From Myxococcales bacterium (lineage in GTDB: Bacteria > Myxococcota > Polyangia > Nannocystales > Nannocystaceae), in assembly GCA_016793465.1 (NCBI GenBank), contig JAEUJW010000081.1, forward strand, positions 62,001-126,000: a DNA stretch of 64,000 nt, given 5' to 3'. This document shows positions 49,131 to 58,178 of the stretch, piece after piece. The notes under the pieces are model-generated. The model was not told where the DNA came from and ran no database searches. It saw only the letters and a list, made by a program, of their open reading frames with translations. Made by a program: the position numbers and the translations under genes. The stretch's first letter is position 1, and each line of letters begins with the position of its first letter.

Positions 49131-49742
49131 GTGCGCAAGGTCCGATGCCACTACCGATCGCGGGCCGCGTTCCTCGCCGCGCTGGTGGAGGGGAGCCAGG
49201 AGCAGGGCCTGCGGGTGTACACGACGGAGCGCTTCGACCCCGGCGAGGAGCTGCTGTGCGAGGTGCACTTCAGCGGGCTGCCGGGCAAGATGCTGCTGCG
49301 GGCGGTCGGGCTGCGCTGGTACGGGGCGCGGCCGCGGCTCAGCGTGCGGGCGGGCGGGCTGCTGCGCTGCGTCGGCAGCGAGCTGCGCAAGCTGCAGGTG
49401 CTGCGGGCGGTGGCCGAGGGGCGGGCGACGTTCGAGCAGCGGCGCCGGCACATCCGCCACCCGGTGATCGTCGAGGTGCGCTGGCGGCGGGACGTCGCCG
49501 CCGACGCGGGGCCGGGGGTGGTCTCGGAGATCTCCGAGGCGGGGGCGCTGCTGGTCGCGCGGGCGAGCTTTCGCGTGGGCGAGGGCGTGCTGGTGGAGAT
49601 TGCCCTGCCGGGCAGCGCGCGGCCGGCCGTCGTGCAGGCGGTGGTCCGCAACGTCGATCACCCGGAGGGGGTCGGCATCGAATTCCTCGATCGCGGGAGC
49701 CAGCGCCTGCGCGAGCTGATCCGCCGGCTGGTCGACGAGTGA
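49131..49742 (+). CDS. PilZ-domain protein
   Basis: 203 aa. The C-terminal half is a PilZ domain, which usually binds cyclic di-GMP: the R-x3-R motif is RRHIR (R105-R109), and the second motif appears as EISEAGALL in place of the usual (D/N)xSxxG, a conservative change. The N-terminal 95 residues are a beta-rich region that may be a second, degenerate PilZ fold. Such proteins tune motility or surface production. Followed after 7 nt by a lipoprotein gene with its own Shine-Dalgarno, so probably an operon. Confidence 0.82.
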   Translation: MRKVRCHYRSRAAFLAALVEGSQEQGLRVYTTERFDPGEELLCEVHFSGLPGKMLLRAVGLRWYGARPRLSVRAGGLLRCVGSELRKLQVLRAVAEGRATFEQRRRHIRHPVIVEVRWRRDVAADAGPGVVSEISEAGALLVARASFRVGEGVLVEIALPGSARPAVVQAVVRNVDHPEGVGIEFLDRGSQRLRELIRRLVDE

Positions 49743-49749
49743 GGTGCGC

Positions 49750-51201
49750 ATGCGCGTGGCGATCGTGATCTGGCTGATGGGACAGGTGATGACGACAGGT
49801 TGCGGCGGCGACCCGCCGGACCCGACCGGGCTGCCGGAGCCGCTGGCCAAGCACGCGCCGGCGCCGAAGGTCGAGGCGCCGAAGATGGAGGCGGCGCCGG
49901 TCATGCCGAGCGAGATCGGGTCGTGCGAGCAGCTGGCGGCGGCGGCGGCGATCGACCCGGCCGACGCGGCGGTGCTGCTCGGGCTGTGCCCCGACGCGCC
50001 CGCGAGCCCGGCGGTGCTGCGCTACGCGCTCGCGCTGGCGGGCTCGCCGGCGGCGGCCTCGGCGTTGCTGCCGCGGCTGGCGGCGGCGCCGGACCTCGCG
50101 GGGCTGGCGCGGCTGGCGGGGCTGCAGGCGTCGACGCGGGCCGACCCGCCGGCGCTGCCGGATCCGGCGACGGCGACGGTCAGCCCGATCGACGACGAGG
50201 TGCTGGCGGCGGTCCACCTCGCGGTCGTGCAGCAGACGGCCTCGGGGGTGGCGCACGACCAGCGCACGCGGGCGGCCGGCTACCTGGCGCGCGTGCACCA
50301 CGAGGCGCTGCTGCAGCTCGGCGGCGGCGGCGACGAGCCGCTGTCGCCGTTCGCGCGGGTGATCGCCGGGCGCTTCGTGCACTGGGGCCGCGAGTTCTGC
50401 AGGTCGTACTGGCAGCGGCGGGTCGCGGGGCTCGAGGGGCTGTTCCACAGCACCGAGGCCGGGCTGCTGCGCACGGTGGTGGCGCTCGAGCGCACGCCGC
50501 ACGCGGGCGACGACGGGCTGCTGGCGGTCGAGCGCCAGCGGGCGCGGCGGCACCTGCAGGGCGCGGGGGTGCAGGAGCGGGCGGCCAGACACGGCGGCGA
50601 GGGCGAGCTGCTGCCGCTGCTGCACGAGTTCGATCGGCTGGTCGACCAGGGGTTCGTCGAGCTGGCGATCCAGCGGGGCCTTTACCTCGGCGGGGAGGTC
50701 GGCGGGTTCGGGGTCGCGTCCATGGCCGAGATGCTGCGCGGGCAGCTGAAGCGCGGCGACCTGCGGGCCTACGAGCGCACGCTCGACCGCCGGCTGGCCG
50801 AGGCGCGCGCGCTGGTGCCGGCGCCGCCGGAGACCGGCAAGCCGCTGCCGGGGCGCACGCGGCTGACCTGGCCGAACGAGCAGGTGACGGCGGACGCGGC
50901 CGCGGCCTGGCTCGCCACCGCGGCCGCGCGCGAGGGCTTCGGCCGGCGCCACGCGCTGGCCCGGGCGGTGCTGGTGCTGGCCGAGCGACCCGACGCCGCG
51001 CGCGTGCTGCTCGCCCGCCTGCTAGCCGAGGAGCCCCGCGATCCGGCGCGGGTCGGGCTGGTGCTCGACCTGCTGCGCCGCCAGGAGGACGAGAGCCTGG
51101 CCGGGCTGCGCCTGCAGGTCGCGGCCGACGCCTCGGGCGACGCGGGGGTGCGCCGCTCGTTCGCCCTGGCGAGCCGCGACGCCGGGCTGCTGCCGCGCTA
51201 G
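49750..51201 (+). CDS. Helical-repeat lipoprotein, unknown
   Basis: 483 aa. GAGG stands 5 nt before the ATG at 49750. The signal MRMRVAIVIWLMGQVMTTGC places the lipidated cysteine at residue 18; the MGQV...TTG part is written by a copy of the GGGACAGGT element. A Lys/Pro/Ala linker is followed by about 420 residues of mostly short Ala/Leu-rich helices, resembling HEAT or TPR-like solenoids (LARLAGLQAS, ARALVLAERPD types). No enzyme motif. It may be a surface partner for the PilZ-regulated process, by position only. Confidence 0.6.
   Translation: MRVAIVIWLMGQVMTTGCGGDPPDPTGLPEPLAKHAPAPKVEAPKMEAAPVMPSEIGSCEQLAAAAAIDPADAAVLLGLCPDAPASPAVLRYALALAGSPAAASALLPRLAAAPDLAGLARLAGLQASTRADPPALPDPATATVSPIDDEVLAAVHLAVVQQTASGVAHDQRTRAAGYLARVHHEALLQLGGGGDEPLSPFARVIAGRFVHWGREFCRSYWQRRVAGLEGLFHSTEAGLLRTVVALERTPHAGDDGLLAVERQRARRHLQGAGVQERAARHGGEGELLPLLHEFDRLVDQGFVELAIQRGLYLGGEVGGFGVASMAEMLRGQLKRGDLRAYERTLDRRLAEARALVPAPPETGKPLPGRTRLTWPNEQVTADAAAAWLATAAAREGFGRRHALARAVLVLAERPDAARVLLARLLAEEPRDPARVGLVLDLLRRQEDESLAGLRLQVAADASGDAGVRRSFALASRDAGLLPR
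49779..49800. repeat. GGGACAGGT copy inside a signal peptide
   Basis: GGGACAGGT is followed 6 nt later by GACAGGT. Both arms fall in the region encoding the lipobox. Confidence 0.4.
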
Positions 51202-51235
51202 CCCGGGACGCGGGCGTCCGCAGGCGGCGGCCGGT

Positions 51236-51253
51236 GCCGATGCAAGCATCGGC
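51236..51253. promoter_or_regulatory. Small stem-loop or operator palindrome
   Basis: GCCGATGC-AA-GCATCGGC lies between the helical-repeat lipoprotein and the propeller lipoprotein genes. It could be a terminator without T-tract or a protein-binding palindrome. Confidence 0.35.
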
Positions 51254-51319
51254 GGCGCGCGGTCCCGCGGCCGTGCGTTCGCGCCGGTGCGTCTTCATGA
51301 GGCGCGTACAGGGGAGTGC

Positions 51320-51325
51320 TAGTGT
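51320..51325 (+). promoter_or_regulatory. -10 element TAGTGT, leaderless-type
   Basis: TAGTGT ends 8 nt before the ATG at 51334. GGGGA and TCCCC flank it and could pair. Confidence 0.4.
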
Positions 51326-51333
51326 CCCCGGCC

Positions 51334-52941
51334 ATGTCCGTGCGCCGAGTCCTGCTCTCGTTGATGGTGTGTGCTGCGTGTGGTGACGATGCGGCGGGGT
51401 CCGCCAGCGACTCGGCGGGCTCGACCGGCGCCGCGACGACGACGACCGGCGAGGCGCCGACCACCAGCGGGCCGCCGACGACGAGCGACGGCGAGGCGAC
51501 GGCCGGCGAGACGACCGGCGCCGGGGTGTGCGTGCCGGGCGAGGCGCTCGGCTGCGCGTGCCCGGGCGAGCAGTTCGGGCAGATGGTGTGCGCGGACGAC
51601 GGCTCGGGCTTCGGCGAGTGCGTGTGTCCGAACGCGGTGTGCGGCGACGGCGACGTCGACGCCGGCGAGGTCTGCGACGACGGCGTGAACGACGGCGGCT
51701 ACGGCGGGTGCCTGGCCGACTGCAGCGCGCCGGGGCCGAGCTGCGGCGACGCGGTGGTCAACGGGCCGGAGGCCTGCGACGACGGCGACGCGGTCGACGG
51801 CGACGGCTGCAACGTCGACTGCGTGCAGTCGGGCTCGGAGCTGTGGACCGAGTACTACGGCGGCGAGGACGCCGGCAACGCGCGCGCGCGCGGGGTGGCG
51901 ATCGACCCGTCGGGCAACGTGGTGGTGGTCGGCCAGGAGTTCGTGGTCGGCCAGAACGCGAACGTGTGGGTGCGCAAGTACACGCCCGACGGCGACGTGC
52001 TGTGGTCGCGGGCGTGGGACGGGCCGAGCAGCGGCGACGACATCGCCCACGCGGTCGCGATCGACCAGGCCAACGGCGAGATCGTGCTGACCGGCGAGCA
52101 GTACCAGGCCGGCGAGGGCGCCGACATCTTCGTGGCCCGCCTCGCGCCCGACGGCGAGACGATGTGGCAGATCACCAACCCGGGCAACGGCTTCGGCGAC
52201 GTCGGCCTCGGCGTGGCCATCGACCCCGAGGGCAAGATCGCGGTGACCGGCTCGGAGTACAAGGGCATCGGCCTCGACAACGTGTGGACGCGGCTGATGC
52301 AGTCGGACGGGGCCGAGATCTGGACCGACGTGTTCGACGCCAACCTCGGCAACGACCGCGGCAACGCGGTGGCCTTCAACCTCGACGGCGACGTGGTGGT
52401 GGCCGGCTCGATCTACGTGCCGATCGGCCTGGCCGACCTGTGGCTGCGCAAGTACAGCAAGGCCGACGGCAAGGTGATCTGGACCCGCTCGAGCGACCAC
52501 ATGGCCGGCAACGACATGTGGCACGCGATCGCCATCGACAGCGACGGCGAGATCGGGCTGGTCGGCGAGGTCTACGAGGTCGCGGGGCTGTCGGCGATCA
52601 TCGCCGCCAAGTACAACGCGTCGGGGTCGAAGCTGTGGATCAACTACCAGGACTCGGACGGCGGCGACAACGACATCGGCCACGGGGTGGCGTTCAGCGC
52701 CGACGGCTCGCTGGTCGCGGTCGGCGAGGAGTACACGGCCAACGACTTCGCCCGCGCGTGGGTCCGCAAGTACGACTCGACGGGCGCCGAGCTGTGGACG
52801 CAGATCCACGACGGGCAGGACAGCGGCAACGACATCGCCTGGGCGGTGGCGGTCGACGCGGCCGGGCACGTGTACGCGGCGGGCGAGGAGTACGCGGTCG
52901 GGCAGTTCGCCGAGGTGTGGCTGCGGAAGTTCGCGCCCTGA
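51334..52941 (+). CDS. Cys-rich lipoprotein with SBBP-type beta-propeller
   Basis: 535 aa. Signal MSVRRVLLSLMVCAACGDD (lipid anchor near C16), Thr/Gly linker, a Cys pair region (CACPGEQFGQMVC), and two Myxococcus cysteine-rich units (CGDGDVDAGEVCDDG and CGDAVVNGPEACDDGD). From about residue 165 to the end there are roughly seven repeats of about 52 residues with W(V)RKY...G..LW and (V)AIDxxGxxxxxGE(E/Q)Y, typical of SBBP-like propellers. A surface binding protein by architecture; ligand unknown. TAGTGT 8 nt upstream supports the start over the GTG at 51316. Confidence 0.8.
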   Translation: MSVRRVLLSLMVCAACGDDAAGSASDSAGSTGAATTTTGEAPTTSGPPTTSDGEATAGETTGAGVCVPGEALGCACPGEQFGQMVCADDGSGFGECVCPNAVCGDGDVDAGEVCDDGVNDGGYGGCLADCSAPGPSCGDAVVNGPEACDDGDAVDGDGCNVDCVQSGSELWTEYYGGEDAGNARARGVAIDPSGNVVVVGQEFVVGQNANVWVRKYTPDGDVLWSRAWDGPSSGDDIAHAVAIDQANGEIVLTGEQYQAGEGADIFVARLAPDGETMWQITNPGNGFGDVGLGVAIDPEGKIAVTGSEYKGIGLDNVWTRLMQSDGAEIWTDVFDANLGNDRGNAVAFNLDGDVVVAGSIYVPIGLADLWLRKYSKADGKVIWTRSSDHMAGNDMWHAIAIDSDGEIGLVGEVYEVAGLSAIIAAKYNASGSKLWINYQDSDGGDNDIGHGVAFSADGSLVAVGEEYTANDFARAWVRKYDSTGAELWTQIHDGQDSGNDIAWAVAVDAAGHVYAAGEEYAVGQFAEVWLRKFAP

Positions 52942-52959
52942 TCCGCGCGGACGGCGGCG

Positions 52960-52975
52960 CGGGCGCTCGCGCCCG
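52960..52975 (+). terminator. Stem-loop after the propeller gene
   Basis: CGGGCG-CTCG-CGCCCG follows the stop codon by 18 nt. No T-tract, so the role as terminator is uncertain. Confidence 0.35.
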
Positions 52976-52997
52976 CCGGCACGCCGACGATCTCTGG

Positions 52998-53003
52998 TAG
53001 GCT
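52998..53003 (+). promoter_or_regulatory. -10 element TAGGCT
   Basis: TAGGCT ends 11 nt before the ATG at 53015. No clear Shine-Dalgarno lies between. Confidence 0.4.
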
Positions 53004-53014
53004 GACGCTCCGCG

Positions 53015-53575
53015 ATGGCTGCCGACCTCGACCGCGATCTGCCGCTCCTCGGGATCCTCCCTGCGCCCGAGGAGAAGGCCAACTACCGGTTCTTTCGCGG
53101 CGAGTCGCCGCTCGGGCCGGACTTCACGTACAGCCTGATCTTGCCGCACTCGTGGACGTATCACCCACCGGACGGGGTGATCGACCTCGACGAGGGGCCG
53201 GCGCCGCTGGGGGTGTTCTCGGCGCACCCGCGCATGGTGCCGCCGACGCTGATCAGCGTCGGCGTACTGCGGGCCAACACGGCGGTCTCGCTGATGACGT
53301 TCTACGCCGGCTACTGTCACATCACCGACCAGACGCCGCTGCTGATGCGGCCGATCGAGCTGCCGGCGTACCTCGGGGTCGACGGCCTCATCGACACGCC
53401 GGACGGGCTGCGCATGCGCCTCATCATGACCGAGGACGGCGGGCGCGTGCTGGTGATCGCGGGCGTGGCGACGCTGGACGACTACGCCCGCGAGGCCAGG
53501 CAGCTGGCGACGATCATGGTCAGCGTCGGGTTCGAGGCGCTGCGCGGGCCGACGATGGGCGTCGGCAACGAGTGA
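53015..53575 (+). CDS. DcrB/DUF1795-like protein, candidate T6SS adaptor
   Basis: 186 aa, soluble, without signal. A run of beta-strands with LPHSWTYHPPDG, GVFSAHPR and TLISVGVLR, then a long helix at the end, resembles the PsbP/DcrB fold of DUF1795 proteins. In type VI systems DUF1795 proteins (EagR) bind the hydrophobic N-terminus of PAAR effectors and load them on VgrG. Here it lies beside a PAAR-lipase gene, but on the opposite strand, its stop codon directly abutting that of the ankyrin gene. The fold assignment is by pattern only; the effector lacks an obvious N-terminal membrane helix before the PAAR, which weakens the idea. Confidence 0.45.
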   Translation: MAADLDRDLPLLGILPAPEEKANYRFFRGESPLGPDFTYSLILPHSWTYHPPDGVIDLDEGPAPLGVFSAHPRMVPPTLISVGVLRANTAVSLMTFYAGYCHITDQTPLLMRPIELPAYLGVDGLIDTPDGLRMRLIMTEDGGRVLVIAGVATLDDYAREARQLATIMVSVGFEALRGPTMGVGNE

Positions 53576-54262
53576 TCAGCCGCGCGGGGGCATGGCGCCG
53601 CGCGACACGAGCATGCGCTCGACGCGGGCGTGGGCCTGACCGTTCGGCGAGTCGCGCGAGAGCTTGAAGGTCCGGACCACGTCGGCGAGGGTGGCCCCGC
53701 CGAGGTCCCTGGCCCGGATGTCGGCGCCGCGCTCGATGAAGTCGGCGACGGCGGCGTACTCGTTGATCTTGGCGAGGTAGATCACCGGCGGCGAGCTCAT
53801 CGGCCCGTGCCTGTCGATGTCGGCGCCGGCGTCGAGCAGGACGGCGACGCGGTCCCAGCGGCGCGCGTGGATGGCGTTGAACAGCGCCGAGTCCTCGCCG
53901 TCGACGCTGTTCGGGTCGGCGCCGGCGAGCAGCAGCAGGTCGAACACGGCGTCGTTGTCGCCGCCGGCCGCGAGCGCGAGCGGCTGGTACTTCCGCGGGC
54001 CCTCGCCGTGCACGTGGTCGGGGTCGGCGCCGTGGGCCAGCAGGACCTCGACCGCGGCGACCTCCTGCAGGGCCATGGCCCACAGCAGGAGCGTCATGTC
54101 GTGGGCGCCGACGGTCGCGACGAGCCTGGGGTCGGCCGCCAGCGCGGCCTTCAGGCGCGGGGTGTCGCCGCGCTGGATCGCGGCCGCGGCGGCGCGCGCG
54201 GGCTCGGCGAAGAACTCCTCCGGGCGGCGCAGCCGCATCGGGTTGGTGACGGGCGTGGTCAT
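53576..54262 (-). CDS. Ankyrin-repeat protein, candidate immunity to the PAAR-lipase
   Basis: 228 aa. An N-terminal helix (RPEEFFAEPARAAAAAIQRG) is followed by about five ankyrin repeats (VEVLLAHGADPDHVHGEGP, LLLLAGADPNSVDGEDSALF and others). No signal peptide. The ATG overlaps the TGA of the lipase gene (54259-54262), so translation is coupled. Ankyrin and other solenoid proteins are known immunity proteins beside type VI lipase effectors; here the role is inferred from position. A cytoplasmic location would fit protection before secretion, or chaperoning, better than protection in the periplasm. Confidence 0.7.
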   Translation of the reverse strand: MTTPVTNPMRLRRPEEFFAEPARAAAAAIQRGDTPRLKAALAADPRLVATVGAHDMTLLLWAMALQEVAAVEVLLAHGADPDHVHGEGPRKYQPLALAAGGDNDAVFDLLLLAGADPNSVDGEDSALFNAIHARRWDRVAVLLDAGADIDRHGPMSSPPVIYLAKINEYAAVADFIERGADIRARDLGGATLADVVRTFKLSRDSPNGQAHARVERMLVSRGAMPPRG

Positions 54263-56181
54263 GGCGTCCCGCCCATCGTGGCGATGTCGGCGGCCTTCTC
54301 GGCCTCGATCGCGTCGACCATGGTGCCGATGCCGTGGCCGTCGAGGGCCATCGCCGCGGCGTTCTTGCCGGCGGTGATGAGGTTCGGGGTCAGCAGGTCC
54401 CACCACGAGTGGTGGTGCTCGGGCGCCTGCTGGACCTTGATGCGGTTGCCGTAGGCGTCGGGCGCGAGGCCGACGGCGTCCTGGAAGTTGTTCAAGGGGT
54501 CCGAGGAGTTGTGGTACGCGTTCACGTTCTTCGCGTGGGCGGCGCGGTCGGCCGCCGACAGGTTGCCGGTGGTGTTCTTGTGCAGGCCGGCGGCGTTGTA
54601 GGTGTTGCCCTTCACGCCCGAGACCGCGGAGCCGGCGCTGGCGAGGCCGCCGCCGAGCGAGTGGCCGGTGGTCTCGACCTGGTAGCCCTTGGCGTTGGCG
54701 GCCACGGTGTTGGTCAGGGCCATGGCGCTGTCGTACTGCTTGTCCTTCATGCCGACGCCCTGCTTGACGTCGGTGAGCACGTCGGGGCCGTCGTCGGTGC
54801 CGGCGAAGGCGACCACGAGCTTGGGCGGGTCCTCGAGCTGCGACTTGTAGATCGCCGCCTTGTAGCCGGTGTCCTTGTTCTGCAGGTCGGAGGGCTTGAC
54901 GCCGAGCTCCTTCAGCTCGTCGTCGCTGAGCTTGGACCAGCCGGTCGGCGGCGGCGGCCCGTCGGGCTTGTCGGTGGTGTAGACGTGGCCCGAGAGCTTG
55001 GCCCGCTCGACCGCCTCGTTGTTGCGCTCGAGGCGATCGGCGGCGTCGCCGAGCTTCTTCCGCTCCTCGGCGGAGGTCTTGGGATCGGCGGCCTTCTTGC
55101 GGGCCTCCTCGATCAGCGCCTTGCGCTGGGCCAGGCGCGCCTGCTTCTCCTTCAGGCCGTCGTCGCCGATGAGCACCGTCGGCTCGCCCTTCTCGAGCAT
55201 GTCGGGCGCGGGCTTCGACTTCTTGCGCGGGCGGATGAAGATGTTGAGCTCGAAGCCGAGGCCGGCCAAGAAGGCGCTGACCTTGGCGCCGGCGCCGATG
55301 CGCAGGCCGTCCTTCTTATTAAAAGTCGCGCCGGCGTGGGCCTTGGCCTCGACGCCGAGCAGGGTGCCCTCGGCGGCGCCGCCGACCCCGATCTCCCAGT
55401 CGGTGAAGGGGATCTTCCAGCCCGCGGTCTCGCCCTCGACCTTGCCTTTGAAGACCGAGGCGCCGGCGCCGACCTCGACCTTGGCCTCGCCCTCGCCCTT
55501 GCTGGTGTCGAACGCGAGGGTGCCCCTGGCCTTGGCCTCGGCGGTCAGCACGTCGGCCTGGCCGCCGACCTTGCCGTACCTGCCCTCGGTCTCGCCCTTC
55601 ACCTGGACCGCCGAGACCTTGGCCGACGCGCCGCCGCTCAGCTCGGCCTTCATGTTGTTGATGCCGCTGATCTCGGCGCTCATCTTGGCGTCGGCGGAGG
55701 CCGAGCCGGCCAGCAGCTTGCCGTGGTCGCCGGCGAACTTGGCGACCTCGCCCGACGTCTTGGCCTCGGCCAGCTTCTTCTCGAACTCGGCCTTGAACTC
55801 GGGCTTCTTCGGCGGCTTGCCCTCCTTCGCCTCCTTGGCCTTCTTCTCCTCGGCCTCCTCCCTGTCCTTGCCCCACGCCTCGTCGACCTTCTTGTCCTCG
55901 CGGATCTTGTCGGGCTTGTACTCGCCGCCGACCTTGCCGCCGACCGGCGGGGTCGCGTCGACGACGCACATGACCTTGTCGCCGACGCGCGCGGCCGGCA
56001 GGTTGTTGATCAGCACGGTCGAGCTGCCCTGGGCGATCGGCCCGCCCGGCGGGTGCAGCGGGCACACGTGGCCGTCGCTGAGGCGCGCGGCCGGCTTGCC
56101 GCCGATCATCACGTCGGACGAGCCGGTGAGCACGGCGCCCTTGTGCAGGGTGGTGTCGGTGATACGTGCGGCCTGCGGCAT
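54259..56181 (-). CDS. PAAR-domain lipase, T6SS effector
   Basis: 640 aa. Residues 1-90 are a PAAR spike-tip domain (ARITDTTLHKG, SGSSDVMIGGKPAAR, DGHVCPLHPPGGP, VLINNLPAARVGD). A Lys/Glu-rich helical linker follows, then a Gly/Ala-rich beta region (about 160-315) of colicin-like appearance. The C-terminal domain (about 390-640) is a DUF2974/Mbeg1-like lipase: LSDDELKELGV, VVAFAGTDD, TTGHSLGGG with nucleophile S508, D561 in NSSDPLNN, and H589-591. It is expected to hydrolyse membrane lipids of a target cell after delivery on VgrG. GGGGGAGG stands 6 nt before the ATG. It lies 15 nt after vgrG and overlaps the ankyrin gene by 4 bp. Confidence 0.88.
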   Translation of the reverse strand: MPQAARITDTTLHKGAVLTGSSDVMIGGKPAARLSDGHVCPLHPPGGPIAQGSSTVLINNLPAARVGDKVMCVVDATPPVGGKVGGEYKPDKIREDKKVDEAWGKDREEAEEKKAKEAKEGKPPKKPEFKAEFEKKLAEAKTSGEVAKFAGDHGKLLAGSASADAKMSAEISGINNMKAELSGGASAKVSAVQVKGETEGRYGKVGGQADVLTAEAKARGTLAFDTSKGEGEAKVEVGAGASVFKGKVEGETAGWKIPFTDWEIGVGGAAEGTLLGVEAKAHAGATFNKKDGLRIGAGAKVSAFLAGLGFELNIFIRPRKKSKPAPDMLEKGEPTVLIGDDGLKEKQARLAQRKALIEEARKKAADPKTSAEERKKLGDAADRLERNNEAVERAKLSGHVYTTDKPDGPPPPTGWSKLSDDELKELGVKPSDLQNKDTGYKAAIYKSQLEDPPKLVVAFAGTDDGPDVLTDVKQGVGMKDKQYDSAMALTNTVAANAKGYQVETTGHSLGGGLASAGSAVSGVKGNTYNAAGLHKNTTGNLSAADRAAHAKNVNAYHNSSDPLNNFQDAVGLAPDAYGNRIKVQQAPEHHHSWWDLLTPNLITAGKNAAAMALDGHGIGTMVDAIEAEKAADIATMGGTP

Positions 56182-56196
56182 CGTGCACCTCCCCCG

Positions 56197-58149
56197 TCAG
56201 CAGTTGATCTTCACCATCGGGCCGCCCTTGATGGTCAGGTCGCCCGAGGCGGCGGAGACGTCCATCTTGCCCTTGGCCGCGATCTTGATGTTGCCGTCGG
56301 CCTCCAGCGAGATGTCGGGGCCGTCGATGGTGATCGTCGCGTAGCCGGTGCTGAGCTCGATGAACTGCTCGCGCATCGTCACCGTGGTCGGCGGGATGGC
56401 GATGACGATCGGCGGCGGCGGCGGCACGAACGGCACCGCCGGGAACTGGATGACGACCGGCGGCGGCGGGGCGATCGTCACCTTGTGCTCGACGCCGACG
56501 GTGGTGTGGTCGTTGTTCTTGACGGTGACGGTGCGGTTGTTGCCGACGCTGATCGTCTCGCTGTTGCCGATCGACGAGGTGCGGTTGTTGCCGACGGTCT
56601 CGGTCAGGCAGTTGATCGTGAAGGTGTTCCAGTCCTTCTGGGCGTGCAGGAAGATCTCCTCGCTGCCCTTGCGGTCCTCGTAGCGGAATTCGTTGAAGCC
56701 GCCGCCGCCGATCGAGCTCTCCGACTTGATGGTGCTCTTGGTCTTCTCGGCCGGCAGCGGGTACGGCGGGCGGTTGTTGCCGGTGTAGAGGCGGCCGACC
56801 ACGACCGGGCGGTCGGGGTCGCCCTCGATGAAGTCGACCAGCACCTCGTGGCCGATGCGCGGGATGAACATCGCGCCCCAGCCGTTGCCGGCCCACAGCT
56901 GGCTGACGCGCACCCAGCACGAGCTGGTCTCGTCGAACGGCTCGCTGCGGTCCCAGTGGAACTGGACCTTCACGCGCGCGTGCTCGTCGGGGTGGACCTC
57001 CTCGCCCTCGGGGCCGACCACGGTGGCGGTCTGCAGGCCGCGCACCCGCGGCTTCAGGGTCCGCTGCGGGGTGCGGTAGGGCTGCGACTTCTCGTTGACG
57101 ATGAAGCGGTTGTGGTACTCGAACTCGCCGGTGGCGTCCTGGTCGAGCACCTGCGGCTGCTTGCCGGTGTGCACCACCGACACGAGGCGGTAGGTGGTGT
57201 CGAGCTCGTCGCGGTGGTGGCCGATCAGCTGGAACAGGTGGCCGGCGGTCAGGCGCGGGCAGTCGCTGACGCCGGTGCCCGAGCGGCGCATGGCCTGGTG
57301 GGCCTCGAGGCGGGTCCTGGCGATGGCCTGGCCGGCGCCGGGGTCCTGGTAGTCGCCGGGGTTGTTGTAGACCTCGAGCTCGGCGTGGACCTTGGCGGCC
57401 TCGTTGACCTCCATCTTCTGGTCGGGCGCGTGGAGGTTGAAGTCGCGGAGCGAGTGCTTGCCGGGCTTGATGCGCTGGCCGAACCGCAGCTCGCGCACGT
57501 GCTCGCGGTCGGTGACCTCGCCGCCGGCGTTGAAGTAGATGGCCGGGATGCCGCCGATCGGCGGGTGGGCGCGCGGGTGGTCGGCGATGACCAGCACGTG
57601 CTTGTCCTCGAAGTGCTCGAAGAAGAAGAACATGCCGTCCTCCTCCATGAGCCGCGAGATGAAGGCGTAGTCGCTCTCGTGGTACTGCACGCAGTAGTCG
57701 CGCGGCTTGTACTCGGCCACGAGGTCGAAGCGCAGCAGGTCCCTGGGCAGGCCGGCGCCGGTCAGCACGGCCTCGAGGATCTTGCGGGTCGGCGCGGCCT
57801 GGAAGATGCGGCAGTCCTCGCGGTGCTGCAGCTTCCAGATCCACGGCACGAGGTCGACCTCGTAGAGCTCCTGGTCGCGGGCGTGGCCGGCGTACTCGAC
57901 CTCCGAGAGCACGCCGTGGATGAAGCGCGGGGTCTCGAGGCCCTGGATGGTCAGCAGCGCCGGCTTGTCGACGAGGTCGGCGATGTCGAGGTAGGGGCCG
58001 GCGATCTCGAGGCGGAAGCGGAACAGGTCGGAGATGCCCTCCTGCCCGTTGAACCGCACGACGCGGATGTCCGCGTCGACGCCACCGATGTCGAGGGTGA
58101 ACAGTGCCTGGTTGCCCAGCAATGCCTTCAATAACGTCGAAATACTCAT
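56197..58149 (-). CDS. vgrG: Type VI secretion spike protein VgrG
   Basis: 650 aa. VgrG fold in order: gp27-like domains (FRFRLEIAGPYLDIADLVDK, YCVQYHESDYAFISRLMEEDGM), the gp5 OB-fold (ARVKVQFHWDRSEPFDETSS, WVRVSQLWAGNGWG, PRIGHEVLVDFIEGDPDRP), and the triple-stranded beta-helix with repeated VGNNRT/IGNSET/VGNNRT units. The C-terminus ends in PA-rich and strand-rich segments (about 560-650) and carries no separate toxin domain. It forms the spike on the Hcp tube. A minus-strand TAGAGT at 58179-58184, 29 nt before the ATG, is the likely promoter for the three-gene unit vgrG - PAAR-lipase - ankyrin. No other T6SS core gene is in the window. Confidence 0.95.
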   Translation of the reverse strand: MSISTLLKALLGNQALFTLDIGGVDADIRVVRFNGQEGISDLFRFRLEIAGPYLDIADLVDKPALLTIQGLETPRFIHGVLSEVEYAGHARDQELYEVDLVPWIWKLQHREDCRIFQAAPTRKILEAVLTGAGLPRDLLRFDLVAEYKPRDYCVQYHESDYAFISRLMEEDGMFFFFEHFEDKHVLVIADHPRAHPPIGGIPAIYFNAGGEVTDREHVRELRFGQRIKPGKHSLRDFNLHAPDQKMEVNEAAKVHAELEVYNNPGDYQDPGAGQAIARTRLEAHQAMRRSGTGVSDCPRLTAGHLFQLIGHHRDELDTTYRLVSVVHTGKQPQVLDQDATGEFEYHNRFIVNEKSQPYRTPQRTLKPRVRGLQTATVVGPEGEEVHPDEHARVKVQFHWDRSEPFDETSSCWVRVSQLWAGNGWGAMFIPRIGHEVLVDFIEGDPDRPVVVGRLYTGNNRPPYPLPAEKTKSTIKSESSIGGGGFNEFRYEDRKGSEEIFLHAQKDWNTFTINCLTETVGNNRTSSIGNSETISVGNNRTVTVKNNDHTTVGVEHKVTIAPPPPVVIQFPAVPFVPPPPPIVIAIPPTTVTMREQFIELSTGYATITIDGPDISLEADGNIKIAAKGKMDVSAASGDLTIKGGPMVKINC

Positions 58150-58178
58150 GCTATCAACGAGATCCGAGGCGAGCCGGC

